Source: an uncultured Pirellula sp.
Lineage (GTDB): Bacteria; Planctomycetota; Planctomycetia; Pirellulales; Pirellulaceae
Direction of reading: 5' to 3'
DNA length: 34,318 bases
Assembly: GCA_903930765.1 (NCBI GenBank)
Contig: CAIYZV010000342.1
Coordinates: forward strand, 1-34,318
Both the position numbers and the translations under genes were made by a program. This document shows, piece by piece, positions 1 to 8,531 of the stretch. Below the pieces are notes generated by a model. The model was given only the letters and a program-made list of their open reading frames with translations, did no database searches and was not told the origin of the DNA. Position 1 is the stretch's first letter. Each line of letters opens with the position of its first letter.

Positions 1-62
1 AGGTTCTTTCGATGCGCGTTGTGGAGTGCATGGCGTGGATGTATCCCTTGGTCTTAGTGATC

Positions 63-71
63 TGATATAGT
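63..71 (+). promoter_or_regulatory. Candidate extended -10 promoter of the sulfatase gene
   Basis: The motif TG-n-TATAGT lies about 93 nt upstream of the chosen sulfatase ATG. It fits an extended -10 element for a sigma-70-type factor. I see no convincing -35 hexamer 17 nt upstream, and planctomycete promoter consensus is poorly known, so this is tentative. Confidence 0.28.
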
Positions 72-163
72 GAGAGTCGTCTTGCAGGACTAGGGATTTT
101 TTGTTTTGTTATCGGTAGTATGCAGTTCCGACAGCAAATTTATATTCAGTGCGGAGTGTTTCA

Positions 164-1561
164 ATGCAGCTTTCATTTGTTGCGACTGCGCGAAGAGTTT
201 CACGTTCCATTCGCTTCCAGAGGATCGTCTTTGGGATTGGATTCTGGTTGTGTCTGAATGCGGCGTCTGCGGTATTTGCTGAAGGGGGCAAACCGAATAT
301 CCTCCTGATTTACGCCGATGATCTTGGGTACGGTGAAACGGGTGTCCAAGGATGCAAGGACATTCCAACACCCAACATCGATTCTATAGCCCTCAACGGT
401 GTGCGTTGCACCCAGGGCTACGTCGCAGCAACCTACTGCAGTCCTTCACGCGCGGGATTGCTAACGGGTAAGTACCCGACTCGTTTTGGGCATGAGTTCA
501 ACGCGATCACTCGGAGGCATGGGCTATCTCTTTCCGAAAAAACCCTTGCGGACCGGTTGCGGAGCGAGGGATACGCAACTGCGGCCATCGGGAAATGGCA
601 CCTGGGAAATCTTCCGAAATACCGTCCGACCCAACGAGGTTTTGATGAGTTCTTTGGAACTTTGGGAAATACACCCTTCTACCATCCGACCAATTTTATA
701 GATACGAAGGTATCGGATTCGATCACACCCATCGAAGACCCCGAGTTCTACACCACCGAGAAGTATGCCGAGCGTGCCTTGGATTGGTTAGAACGCAATC
801 GAACGAAACCATGGTTCTTGTATTTGCCATTCAACGCACAGCATGCCCCGCTTCAAGCTCCCCAGAAGTATCTTGACCGTTTTCCCGATATAGCGAATGA
901 AAAACGAAGGATGTTCGCCGCGATGATGGCGGGCATGGACGACGCGATTGGACAGGTGTTAGAAAAGATTCGATCGATCCAACAGGAAGAAAATACACTC
1001 GTCTTCTTCATTGCCGACAACGGGGGACCTACCCAAGCCACAACCTCTCGCAATGATCCGTTGAGGGGTTTCAAAATGACTACCTTCGAGGGTGGCCCTC
1101 GCGTTCCTTTTTTCGTGCAATGGAAAGGTCATCTTCCCGCCGGCAAAACCTATGAATTCCCAGTGATGAATCTCGATGTACTCCCAACGTGCATGGCGGC
1201 CTTAGGGGCGCCTGTCGCATCGAGTGAATCGATCGATGGTGTGGACTTAGTCCCATTCCTGCGAGGCGACGACTCCAATCGCCCTCACAACACCATGTAT
1301 TGGCGTTTTGGAGAACAATGGGCAGTTCGGCATGGCGATTGGAAATTGGTAGTTTCGAGGGGAGGATCAGGAAGCCCCGAGCTCTACAACCTAGCGGAGG
1401 ACGTCGGTGAGCGGAACAATCTCGCATCGAGGGACCCCGATCGCGTTTTGGAGCTACAGAAGCTATTTGACGCCTGGAATACACAGCAGGCCGAACCGAC
1501 AGAAAAGGATGAGCCTGCGAAGCCCAACGCAAAGAAGGCCAAGGCCAACAAAGCAGTATGA
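164..1561 (+). CDS. Secreted sulfatase (arylsulfatase-type, formylglycine-dependent)
   Basis: The 465-aa protein should hydrolyse sulfate esters, probably of sulfated polysaccharides or glycoconjugates, outside the cytoplasm. An N-terminal hydrophobic segment (about residues 25-40, ending A-S-A-V-F-A) looks like a signal peptide. The sulfatase core follows at once: N-I-L-L-I-Y-A-D-D supplies the metal-binding Asp pair. C92-S-P-S-R-A-G-L-L-T-G-K-Y carries the Cys converted to formylglycine in this family, and A-D-N-G-G lies further on. I chose ATG 164 because GGAG sits 8 nt upstream; an in-frame GTG at 149 is possible. The C-terminus ends in a Lys/Ala/Pro-rich tail. The substrate cannot be read from the sequence. 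Family assignment is secure; multiple sulfatases are typical of planctomycetes. Confidence 0.93.
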   Translation: MQLSFVATARRVSRSIRFQRIVFGIGFWLCLNAASAVFAEGGKPNILLIYADDLGYGETGVQGCKDIPTPNIDSIALNGVRCTQGYVAATYCSPSRAGLLTGKYPTRFGHEFNAITRRHGLSLSEKTLADRLRSEGYATAAIGKWHLGNLPKYRPTQRGFDEFFGTLGNTPFYHPTNFIDTKVSDSITPIEDPEFYTTEKYAERALDWLERNRTKPWFLYLPFNAQHAPLQAPQKYLDRFPDIANEKRRMFAAMMAGMDDAIGQVLEKIRSIQQEENTLVFFIADNGGPTQATTSRNDPLRGFKMTTFEGGPRVPFFVQWKGHLPAGKTYEFPVMNLDVLPTCMAALGAPVASSESIDGVDLVPFLRGDDSNRPHNTMYWRFGEQWAVRHGDWKLVVSRGGSGSPELYNLAEDVGERNNLASRDPDRVLELQKLFDAWNTQQAEPTEKDEPAKPNAKKAKANKAV

Positions 1562-1606
1562 TTCGCGAACCGCGGCCGGGAGTATTTGTTTCCTAGGTGA
1601 GGAATC

Positions 1607-1647
1607 AAAAACGGGATCCTCGGAATAATCGATTCGTTTCCGTTTTT
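1607..1647 (+). terminator. Possible bidirectional intrinsic terminator after the sulfatase
   Basis: The arms AAAAACGG (1607-1614) and CCGTTTTT (1640-1647) are a perfect 8-bp inverted repeat with a 25-nt loop, ending in five T residues. The loop contains a small GAAT/ATTC helix. It lies 46 bp after the sulfatase stop and before the next gene. The stem has only three G-C pairs and the loop is long, so termination strength is doubtful. Confidence 0.35.
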
Positions 1648-1797
1648 GTGAGCTGTCTCGCGTTCGATGCCGATCACGGAATGTTGAGTCTTCTTGGAAG
1701 CTCGTTCTTTGATCGCATGGATGCGTATTCGCAGCTCTACTGATCCAGCGAGGTTGCCCGTGGGGGGTGTACTTTCTGGCTAACCATCCGTGGCGAT

Positions 1798-3654
1798 ATG
1801 TATCTTAGCCGATTTCTATTCGGAATTGCCGTTATCAGCTTGGGACTGGGGTGTAGCCAGTTGCGACTGAAGTCGTATTGGATGGATGGTGGCAAGCACG
1901 GTTTGGTCGACCACAAATCGGTGCACCCGATTCGCGCTCATCTTATGGGCAAAGGGCTGGAACCGGACCAAATCGATTGGCTGGGGATGGCATCGCAACG
2001 ATTTCGAGATGCCGAGCATCAAGCATTTTTTCAAAATCCAGAATGCGTTGATGGATTCAGCGCGTCGGCCCTTTGGAACTGGCAAGCATTTGCTGAGAGC
2101 CCGTCTGACGCAACCGAAAGTGATCCTAGAAGTTCCGCAGCGATTCGTAGCTACAATGGAAGCTTGGCAAGGCTCATCTATGAAGGACAGAAACACAAGC
2201 GATTGGTTCCAAGCCAAGGTTTGACCATCCATTCTGCCGGGGAGCAACGTCTCATCCCGATCGAGTACCACGGATTCGCATGGGATTCGTCCGATTTCCA
2301 GGAGCTGATGGTTGTCGGAAGGTATTCGACCTCCACGATTACCAATCGCTATTCGGAATCCGGGATTGGGGTACCGGTGATCGTGATCCGGCGCAAGCCA
2401 TCCAAAGCCCCCCATGAAACCGATTTCCTTCCTGATACCTCATGTTTTGCCGCGACTGCGATTTTGCATCCCGATGGGCCAACCCTCACTCTTTACAACC
2501 CATTAGTCGTACGCACGGTATGCATCGATGGTCGCCATTGTCGATTGTCCCATGACTTAACGGCAAGCGTTGCGTATGCACTGCATCATCATCCACAAAC
2601 GCGACTCCAGGATTTTTTGCGGCCGGATCAACCTAGCGAACCATCGTACCTTTACTTCACCGAGCCATTTCAAGCGGACAAAATTCCGCTCATCCTGGTC
2701 CACGGTCTCCTCTCTAGTCCGGATGCATGGACAGACATTTACAACGAATTGCGGGCAACACCTGGGATCACGGACACGTACCAGATCTGGGCGTTCAAGT
2801 ACTCCACTGGGGCTCCATTTATCCGGTCGGCCTATGCGTTGAGAAGTCAACTCGAGAAAGTGCAAGCCAAGTACGACCCAGAGCACGAGAATCCATTCTT
2901 GCAACAAGGTGTCGTGGTTGGGCACAGCATGGGGGGATTGATTTCGAAGTTGCTGATCTCGTACAGCGATGAGCAAGTGTGGGATGCGATCGCGAATGTA
3001 CCCCTTGAAACCCTTCGAACCACCCCAGAGATGAAATCGCGGCTCTCGGAGCGATTGTTTTTCGATCCCCATCCGATGGCCAGTCGAGTCGTGTTCATCG
3101 CGACTCCTCATCAAGGAAGTCGCACTGCCAGTCGTGGAATTGGGCAATTGGCGAGTGGACTCGTTGTGGCATCGGATCGAAGTATGGAACGACTCTTGGA
3201 ATGCAATCCAGGCGCCTTCAAAGACACCGTGTCCACCGGTTTTCCAAACAGTATTGAGATGCTCGATCCGAACCAGCCGTTTCTCGCTGCGATCGATTCT
3301 TTGCGGCTAAGCGAACAGGTTCCTGTGCATACGATCCTGGGAACTGGGAATATGTTGGTTGGTCATGGTCGCTCCGATGGAGTGGTGTCCATAGACAGTG
3401 CTGTTCACAAGCGATCGGAAAGCGAAGTGCGGGCGGCGACGACGCATAACGGCTTGTTGCGTCACCCGAGCGCATTCGCTGAGTTGAAACGAATTCTTGC
3501 TCTGCATGCGTCGCTGCCTGAAATGAACTCGGAGCTGGCTGGCTCCCCAACGGACAAACCGGATCCTCGTGAGGCGTTGACTGACGATTCGCTCATTTCA
3601 GTGGGTGAGGAAACGATTGAAACTGTCGGCACCGGCGAATCGATCAACCAATAA
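1798..3654 (+). CDS. Alpha/beta hydrolase (lipase/esterase-like), probable envelope lipoprotein
   Basis: A 618-aa protein with a C-terminal serine hydrolase domain (about residues 295-570). The domain has the oxyanion strand P-L-I-L-V-H302-G, the nucleophile elbow G-H-S377-M-G-G, a D-G-V-V-S segment for the acid, and T-T-H-N-G-L-L-R-H-P near the end for the base. This resembles lipases and esterases of the triacylglycerol lipase/PGAP1-like type. The N-terminus has a short hydrophobic stretch ending G-L-G-C19, a possible but non-canonical lipobox because the -3 residue is Gly. About 270 residues before the hydrolase domain match nothing I recognise and may form a separate binding or lid domain. 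Start is ATG 1798; the ribosome site is weak. The last 11 bases overlap the end of the oppositely oriented sbcC. Confidence 0.82.
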   Translation: MYLSRFLFGIAVISLGLGCSQLRLKSYWMDGGKHGLVDHKSVHPIRAHLMGKGLEPDQIDWLGMASQRFRDAEHQAFFQNPECVDGFSASALWNWQAFAESPSDATESDPRSSAAIRSYNGSLARLIYEGQKHKRLVPSQGLTIHSAGEQRLIPIEYHGFAWDSSDFQELMVVGRYSTSTITNRYSESGIGVPVIVIRRKPSKAPHETDFLPDTSCFAATAILHPDGPTLTLYNPLVVRTVCIDGRHCRLSHDLTASVAYALHHHPQTRLQDFLRPDQPSEPSYLYFTEPFQADKIPLILVHGLLSSPDAWTDIYNELRATPGITDTYQIWAFKYSTGAPFIRSAYALRSQLEKVQAKYDPEHENPFLQQGVVVGHSMGGLISKLLISYSDEQVWDAIANVPLETLRTTPEMKSRLSERLFFDPHPMASRVVFIATPHQGSRTASRGIGQLASGLVVASDRSMERLLECNPGAFKDTVSTGFPNSIEMLDPNQPFLAAIDSLRLSEQVPVHTILGTGNMLVGHGRSDGVVSIDSAVHKRSESEVRAATTHNGLLRHPSAFAELKRILALHASLPEMNSELAGSPTDKPDPREALTDDSLISVGEETIETVGTGESINQ

Positions 3655-6370
3655 TTTCGGTTTGTACGGTTTCGCCGATTCGTGTGAACCGCAGTTGGGT
3701 TCCGATGGTGCGTCGCATTTCCTCGACATGCGAGATGATCCCTACCACGCGGCCTTGTTCGCGCAGCGAAGTAAGTGCCGATACGGCAGCTTCGAGGCTC
3801 TCTGCATCGAGCGAACCAAAGCCTTCATCGATGAAAACGGTTTCGAGAGGCCGTCCTCCTTGGTAGGCGGCTGCTGTTTGTGCCAGGGCCAATGACAACG
3901 CCAACGATGCTAGAAATGTTTCACCCCCTGAAAGTGTCCTAGCTGGCCGTGTGGTTCCATTCCACGTATCTGAAACGGCGATTTCCAATCCCTTTTGGCC
4001 CGTTCCACCGGTTGTAATCGTCGAACGGATCAATTCGTATCTTCCTCGAGTCATATGTCGAAGAATATTGGTGGCCTGCGCGAGGACTTGTTCCATCACC
4101 GATGCGAGGACCCACGAGTGGAGTGATACACGGTCGCCTCCTGGCATTTTCCCGTTTACCATTTGGGATAGCATAAGCGCTGTTTGGTACTCTTGCTCGG
4201 ACCCTAATTTTTGTTGGTATCGCAACGCATATTGGTTTTTGAAAGTCGAAAGTGAGTCTCGCAATAGCTTGGCAGCCGCGTTGGTTTTTTCGACTTCCAG
4301 CAATGCCGATCCGATGCTCGCGTGATTGGCCTGCAGTTGTTGCATGTCGGGTTGTTTTCGATCGCCGAGAGTTGATCGCAATGCATCGAGGCTTGAGGTT
4401 GCCGATTGGAGAGCCTGGGTGGCGTTGGCAAGTTCCTGGTCGATTTTGGAAATCCATTGGGGCTCGCGCGTTGCCGCATCGACCGCAGCTTCTGTTTTCA
4501 GGGACGACACCGATAAAGCGGAATCCAAATCATTGCGGGCGATGGTTGATTGCGATTGAAGGGTTGCGATGGTGGCCTTTTTCTGGGCGATTTCCAATTC
4601 AACTCGGTTCGATTGTTCGGAAGCTGCACGCGCTTCGCGTTCGGCTAAATCTTTGGCTTTAATGATCCCATCGCGATGTGATTTCAGCGTTTGAGCTTCA
4701 CGGAGCAGCTCTGAGATATCAATTGGTAGCGGTGTTTCGGACAGTGTCTCTTGGGCAGCGACCACTGTGTGTTGGCAGTTCCGTTCCTGCTCACGGGTGG
4801 TCGCGAGTGCCAATGACAGTCGTTGCAGTTCCTCGTTCGCGCAGTTCATGGCGTCCTGGAGGAGCTTCAATGCATCTTCACTTGGTATGCGCTCCGTGGA
4901 AATCGCTGGATTGGGGTGCTCATGGCTACCGCAAACGGGGCATGCGTCTCCGGAGGCGAGCGTCGCTGCCAATCGAGCAGCGCTTCCTGCGTGAAATCGA
5001 GCCATCGCGGCTTCGTATTTATGTTTGGACTCCGCGAGCGATTTTTCTGCATTAGGAAGTTGCCTTTGCAGATTGTCCCATTCCTGGGTCGTTTTCGCGG
5101 CGTTAGCCTTCGCTCTTTCGACGGCTTGTTCTGCGTTCACCCAGCGTTTTTTGTCCTGCTGAACCTGCTGTTCCCTTTCAGCGATTTGACCAAGGCGAAG
5201 GTTGATTTCACCAACGCTCTCGAACTCTTGATTGGCCTTTTGAAGGGCCAATTGTTTATTTCCTGAGTGCAGGTTCACCTCGGTCGAGCGGGTGACAAGC
5301 GTTTCGAGTGCAGCGGCATCTTGTTGCTGCTGGCGTTCCAGGGTTCGGAAACGGCTTAGTTTGTCAGCAACCAATGCTGCTGCTTTAGCGTTTTCCCATT
5401 CTGGTCGGATACGTTCTAGCTCTCTCAGTTCGCCTTCCGCCTTTTGCAGTTTTGTCTCCTCGAGCCGGATCGAATCGCAAAGCCGTACGATCGCTTGAGC
5501 CGCTCCAAGGGCTCGGTTGGATTCGGCCAGTTTCGACGCCCAGTCATTCTTCTGGGTTTCTGCGACCGCGAGTTGCTCCTGTGCCGATTGCAGATCCGCA
5601 TCGATCCGAGTTTGAATTTCCTCGCTGGTTAAACCGTTTGTCCACGGGAACTGCGCGAGGAGATCTTCGAAGGAGCGTTGGTGGTCCATCCACGCGGCTT
5701 TCCTTCGCTGTTCGCACTCCATGGTTTTGAGGGAGAACCTTTCAAAAACTTCGGTGCCGAAGATCTTCTTGAGCAGATCCTGGCGTGCATCGTGCGGTGA
5801 AATCAAAACATCGCGGAATCGACCTTGAGGGATCACAATGACACGACGGAATTGCTCGGCATTGAATCCGGTGATCGATTCGACCTCCGAGGCGACGTCT
5901 GCGATCCTTGAGGAGATAGGTTGCCAATTCAGATGCTCTGCGGACAATTCATTCGATTCGGAAGGCGAAAAGGTTGCCGTGGAGTCCCAGCGATAGAGAT
6001 GAACCGAGGCTGGAGTTCGCGTTGTGCCTTCTCCACGCCGCTTCGGACGACTGTATTCCGGGGATCGTTCGATCTTAAAAAAAGAATCTTTCACGCGAAA
6101 AATCAATTCGACTTTTGTCTCGTGTTCCGGAGCTGAGCGGGAGCATCGAAGCTCTGTTCCGGATCGACCATCGAGCGCGCCGCTCGCTTGTCCTTCTCCG
6201 GTTGTTTGTCCGTACAACGCGAAGCAAATCGCGTCGAGCATCGTGGTCTTTCCAGCGCCAATCGGACCGGTGATCAAGAACAGTCCAGCAGAGCTCAGTT
6301 TGCCAAAGTCAATCGTTTCGGTTTTAGGAAATGGGCCAAATCCATGAATGGTTAGTCTTTCAAATCTCAT
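3644..6370 (-). CDS. sbcC: Exonuclease subunit SbcC (Rad50-like SMC ATPase)
   Basis: The 908-aa ATPase subunit of the SbcCD nuclease cleaves DNA hairpins and blocked double-strand ends. Walker A is G35-P-I-G-A-G-K-T, with a Q-loop region I-P-Q-G-R-F-R. Long Ala/Glu/Gln-rich coiled-coil arms flank a zinc hook C477-P-V-C480. The ABC signature L-S-G-G-E begins near residue 813, Walker B V-F-I-D-E at 845-849, and the H-loop His is near 881. Length is somewhat below E. coli SbcC (about 1050). I start it at ATG 6370, not at the upstream in-frame ATG at 6406. The protein then begins M-R-F-E-R-L-T-I-H-G-F, as in the family, and the start overlaps the sbcD stop as ATGA, the usual sign of translational coupling. 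The 3' end overlaps the convergent hydrolase gene by 11 bp. Confidence 0.95.
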   Translation of the reverse strand: MRFERLTIHGFGPFPKTETIDFGKLSSAGLFLITGPIGAGKTTMLDAICFALYGQTTGEGQASGALDGRSGTELRCSRSAPEHETKVELIFRVKDSFFKIERSPEYSRPKRRGEGTTRTPASVHLYRWDSTATFSPSESNELSAEHLNWQPISSRIADVASEVESITGFNAEQFRRVIVIPQGRFRDVLISPHDARQDLLKKIFGTEVFERFSLKTMECEQRRKAAWMDHQRSFEDLLAQFPWTNGLTSEEIQTRIDADLQSAQEQLAVAETQKNDWASKLAESNRALGAAQAIVRLCDSIRLEETKLQKAEGELRELERIRPEWENAKAAALVADKLSRFRTLERQQQQDAAALETLVTRSTEVNLHSGNKQLALQKANQEFESVGEINLRLGQIAEREQQVQQDKKRWVNAEQAVERAKANAAKTTQEWDNLQRQLPNAEKSLAESKHKYEAAMARFHAGSAARLAATLASGDACPVCGSHEHPNPAISTERIPSEDALKLLQDAMNCANEELQRLSLALATTREQERNCQHTVVAAQETLSETPLPIDISELLREAQTLKSHRDGIIKAKDLAEREARAASEQSNRVELEIAQKKATIATLQSQSTIARNDLDSALSVSSLKTEAAVDAATREPQWISKIDQELANATQALQSATSSLDALRSTLGDRKQPDMQQLQANHASIGSALLEVEKTNAAAKLLRDSLSTFKNQYALRYQQKLGSEQEYQTALMLSQMVNGKMPGGDRVSLHSWVLASVMEQVLAQATNILRHMTRGRYELIRSTITTGGTGQKGLEIAVSDTWNGTTRPARTLSGGETFLASLALSLALAQTAAAYQGGRPLETVFIDEGFGSLDAESLEAAVSALTSLREQGRVVGIISHVEEMRRTIGTQLRFTRIGETVQTEIIG

Positions 6371-7527
6371 GCAGGCTCCCTTTCCATGATGGCTTGTTCC
6401 ATGCACGCGTTCGCGAGAAGTTGATGCGCTGAGTTGACTTGCTCGCGAAATCGGTCTTGAAAGAAGAGTTCCAATTGCTGTTGGGGAGATATCGCCTTGA
6501 GTGAGTCAACGGACGGAGTCCCTCCGGGTCCGTCCGCCCTCGAACTGACGGTTTCAGGGAGTTCAGGAGAAAACTCAAGCAGATGTGGATAGATCGCCTT
6601 GAGACGCCCATGGGCACTCGGAACCATGGGATGGTCGGTAACCACCACGCGGATGAGGTCCAAGTCGCGGCGATCGTCGCGCGTCGCGTCCTTTTCGATT
6701 TGCTCAAGGCTCCCTCGCAAGGTGCGCATGCCATACTTCTGTGGCAGTGTGACTTCTTCGATAGTCACAGTTCCGTCCGCTGCGATGCTGACGATACTGA
6801 CGCTCTTTTGGTGCATTTCCTCCGCGAACGAGTATCTGCAGATGGATCCGCTATAGCGAATAGAATCAGATTCAATTTGGTGGGCCCGATGAAGATGCCC
6901 AAGTGCCGTGTAGTTAAAACCATCGAACACGGAGGGTGGGACTGATGCAACACCCCCCACTGCGATGTCTCTCTCGGAGTCTTGGGTCTCAAGTCCTCCT
7001 TGGGCAAACAAATGGCCGATCAGTACGTGACGATGCGTCCCACTCCGATCCATATTCGCGATTCGGATTTTCGTAGCATCTTCATGAGAACGGATGGCGT
7101 CATCACCAAGCACACTGCGAACTTCAACCGGTAGTGCGAATGGCATCAGGTGGAAAGCGACCATACCGAATTGGTCGTGCAAATCCACCCGCTCCCCGCC
7201 ACCCCAGGCTGTTCCTGATAAGTGGACCCCTGCCTCCTTCATCAATCGGCGTCCGAAATCGATGCGACTTCCGCTATCGTGATTTCCAGCGATCGCCAAC
7301 ACCGGAGCGACATGACGCAGTCGAATCAAGTAATCGTCAAGCAATTCAATCGCTTTTTCCGGCGGTACGGATCGATCGTAGATGTCACCAGCCATCACGA
7401 TGGCGTCAACCTCTGCATCTTTGGCAATTTGCAGCAGGGTATCGAGCGTGTACGCTTGCGAGTCGAGGAGATCAAAACCAGCAATAGTTCGTCCTAGGTG
7501 CCAGTCCGCCGTATGGAGGAATCGCAT
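6367..7527 (-). CDS. sbcD: Exonuclease subunit SbcD (Mre11-like phosphoesterase)
   Basis: The 386-aa nuclease subunit partners with SbcC in double-strand-end processing in the cytoplasm/nucleoid. The calcineurin-like metallophosphoesterase motifs are all present in order: D8-W-H10-L-G, G-D48-I-Y-D, G-N82-H83-D-S, then I-G-H-L-F and L-G-H-L-H. These supply the two-metal site. Family length is about 400 aa. The C-terminal half is the capping/SbcC-contact region and is less conserved. It is the first gene of a two-gene operon, with sbcC starting on its stop codon. A 12-bp perfect palindrome lies just upstream of the ATG and could regulate the operon. Confidence 0.95.
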   Translation of the reverse strand: MRFLHTADWHLGRTIAGFDLLDSQAYTLDTLLQIAKDAEVDAIVMAGDIYDRSVPPEKAIELLDDYLIRLRHVAPVLAIAGNHDSGSRIDFGRRLMKEAGVHLSGTAWGGGERVDLHDQFGMVAFHLMPFALPVEVRSVLGDDAIRSHEDATKIRIANMDRSGTHRHVLIGHLFAQGGLETQDSERDIAVGGVASVPPSVFDGFNYTALGHLHRAHQIESDSIRYSGSICRYSFAEEMHQKSVSIVSIAADGTVTIEEVTLPQKYGMRTLRGSLEQIEKDATRDDRRDLDLIRVVVTDHPMVPSAHGRLKAIYPHLLEFSPELPETVSSRADGPGGTPSVDSLKAISPQQQLELFFQDRFREQVNSAHQLLANACMEQAIMEREPA

Positions 7528-7531
7528 AGTA

Positions 7532-7543
7532 TTGAGATCTCAA
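7532..7543. promoter_or_regulatory. 12-bp perfect palindrome upstream of sbcDC
   Basis: TTGAGATCTCAA reads the same on both strands and begins 5 bp upstream of the sbcD ATG, overlapping where a ribosome site would be. It could be an operator or simply chance. No matching regulator is identifiable in the window. Confidence 0.3.
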
Positions 7544-7812
7544 GGGGGATAAGGGATGGGATAGTCTGCTGTTAGGTGAATTTGGTATCCGTGCGACTAC
7601 ACGCGGTTAACACAACGTATTGTCGCGAATTTAACGATGATGGCAAATCGAGTCACCATTGGCAAACGTTGGATTGAGAGTACCATACGAAGACAGGGGT
7701 TTGGCCCAGGTTGAACTTTCCCAGCGTGAATTGCTTTCCCTCGCGTCCGAGGATTGCAGGGCGCCGAAGTCGTGCTTCTTGTTTAATCCCGTTCTCCAAG
7801 CCAAGGTGTTTT

Positions 7813-8484
7813 ATGGTGAATGTCCATCCAGTAGCAACGCCATCAACGTCGAGAGCGAAAGTTCTGATCGCAGATGATCATAGGATTGTATCGGACGGAT
7901 TAAAGGGCATTTTAGAGCCCGAGTTTGAGTTGGTCGGGATTGTTGAAGACGGCAGAGCGTTGCTCGAGCAGGCTGGCAAGTTCGATCCGGATGTGATCGT
8001 GGCGGATATTACGATGCCATTGCTCAATGGATTTGATGCGGTATCACGGCTAAAGAAACAAGGCAGCCGTGCAAAGGTTGTATTCTTGACGATGCACAAG
8101 GATATCACTTACGCAGCGAAAGCGATTCAAATTGGTGCATCGGGTTTTGTGTTGAAGCATTCGGCGAGCGCTGAACTGTTGCACGCGATCAATGCGGCCC
8201 TGGATGGACACACGTTTGTTTCCAGTGAAATTGCCAGCCATTTGCCACCCGCAACCGACCCGGCGGTAGAGGTTGCCGAACAGCCATCGCTCACGACGCG
8301 ACAACGGGAGGTATTGCAATTGTTCGCCGAAGGTAAATCCGCCAAAGAAGTCGCTGCATGTCTTGGAATCTCGTCCCGTACGGCAGAGAACCACAAAGCG
8401 CGAATCATGTCGATTTTGAAGCTGGCAACATCGGCAGACTTGGTTCAGTATGCGATGCGACACGGATTGATCGGCGGAAATTGA
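7813..8484 (+). CDS. Orphan NarL/FixJ-family response regulator
   Basis: A 223-aa two-component response regulator, receiver plus LuxR-type helix-turn-helix. Receiver residues are present: acidic pair D21-D22, phosphoacceptor D65 in V-A-D-I-T-M-P, T93, and K115 in G-F-V-L-K. The C-terminal output domain begins about residue 160 with L-T-T-R-Q-R-E-V-L-Q-L and contains the recognition helix S-S-R-T-A-E-N-H-K. I start at ATG 7813 because the receiver strand begins shortly after. An upstream in-frame ATG at 7711 would add 34 unsupported residues. No histidine kinase lies beside it; the nearest sensory protein is the PAS-containing Ser/Thr kinase 6 kb away. The upstream region to sbcD (about 285 bp) is shared divergently and shows no other gene. 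It should act as a DNA-binding transcription factor; the targets are unknown. Confidence 0.92.
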   Translation: MVNVHPVATPSTSRAKVLIADDHRIVSDGLKGILEPEFELVGIVEDGRALLEQAGKFDPDVIVADITMPLLNGFDAVSRLKKQGSRAKVVFLTMHKDITYAAKAIQIGASGFVLKHSASAELLHAINAALDGHTFVSSEIASHLPPATDPAVEVAEQPSLTTRQREVLQLFAEGKSAKEVAACLGISSRTAENHKARIMSILKLATSADLVQYAMRHGLIGGN

Positions 8485-8489
8485 TTTTC

Positions 8490-8510
8490 AAAAAAGGGCT
8501 TGCGAGCCCC
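8490..8510 (-). terminator. Intrinsic terminator of the DUF1553-DUF1501 operon
   Basis: On the minus strand the sequence is GGGCT-CGCA-AGCCC followed by six T residues. This is a 5-bp GC-rich stem with a 4-nt loop, about 22 bp after the DUF1501 stop. The T-run is only on this strand, so it serves the minus-strand operon. It lies within the short gap after the convergent response regulator. Confidence 0.72.
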
Positions 8511-8531
8511 TCCGTTGAGCACGGGAATTAA

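Noticed and set aside
1080-1532. 150-codon minus-strand frame inside the sulfatase
   Set aside because: Antisense shadow of a well-supported gene; the composition is Arg-rich and shows no motif.
1816-2415. 199-codon minus-strand frame inside the hydrolase gene
   Set aside because: Shadow frame opposite a continuous coding region; no recognisable family or start signal.
4252-5266. Several plus-strand frames opposite sbcC (up to 147 codons)
   Set aside because: Produced by the codon bias of sbcC; no motifs and they overlap each other.
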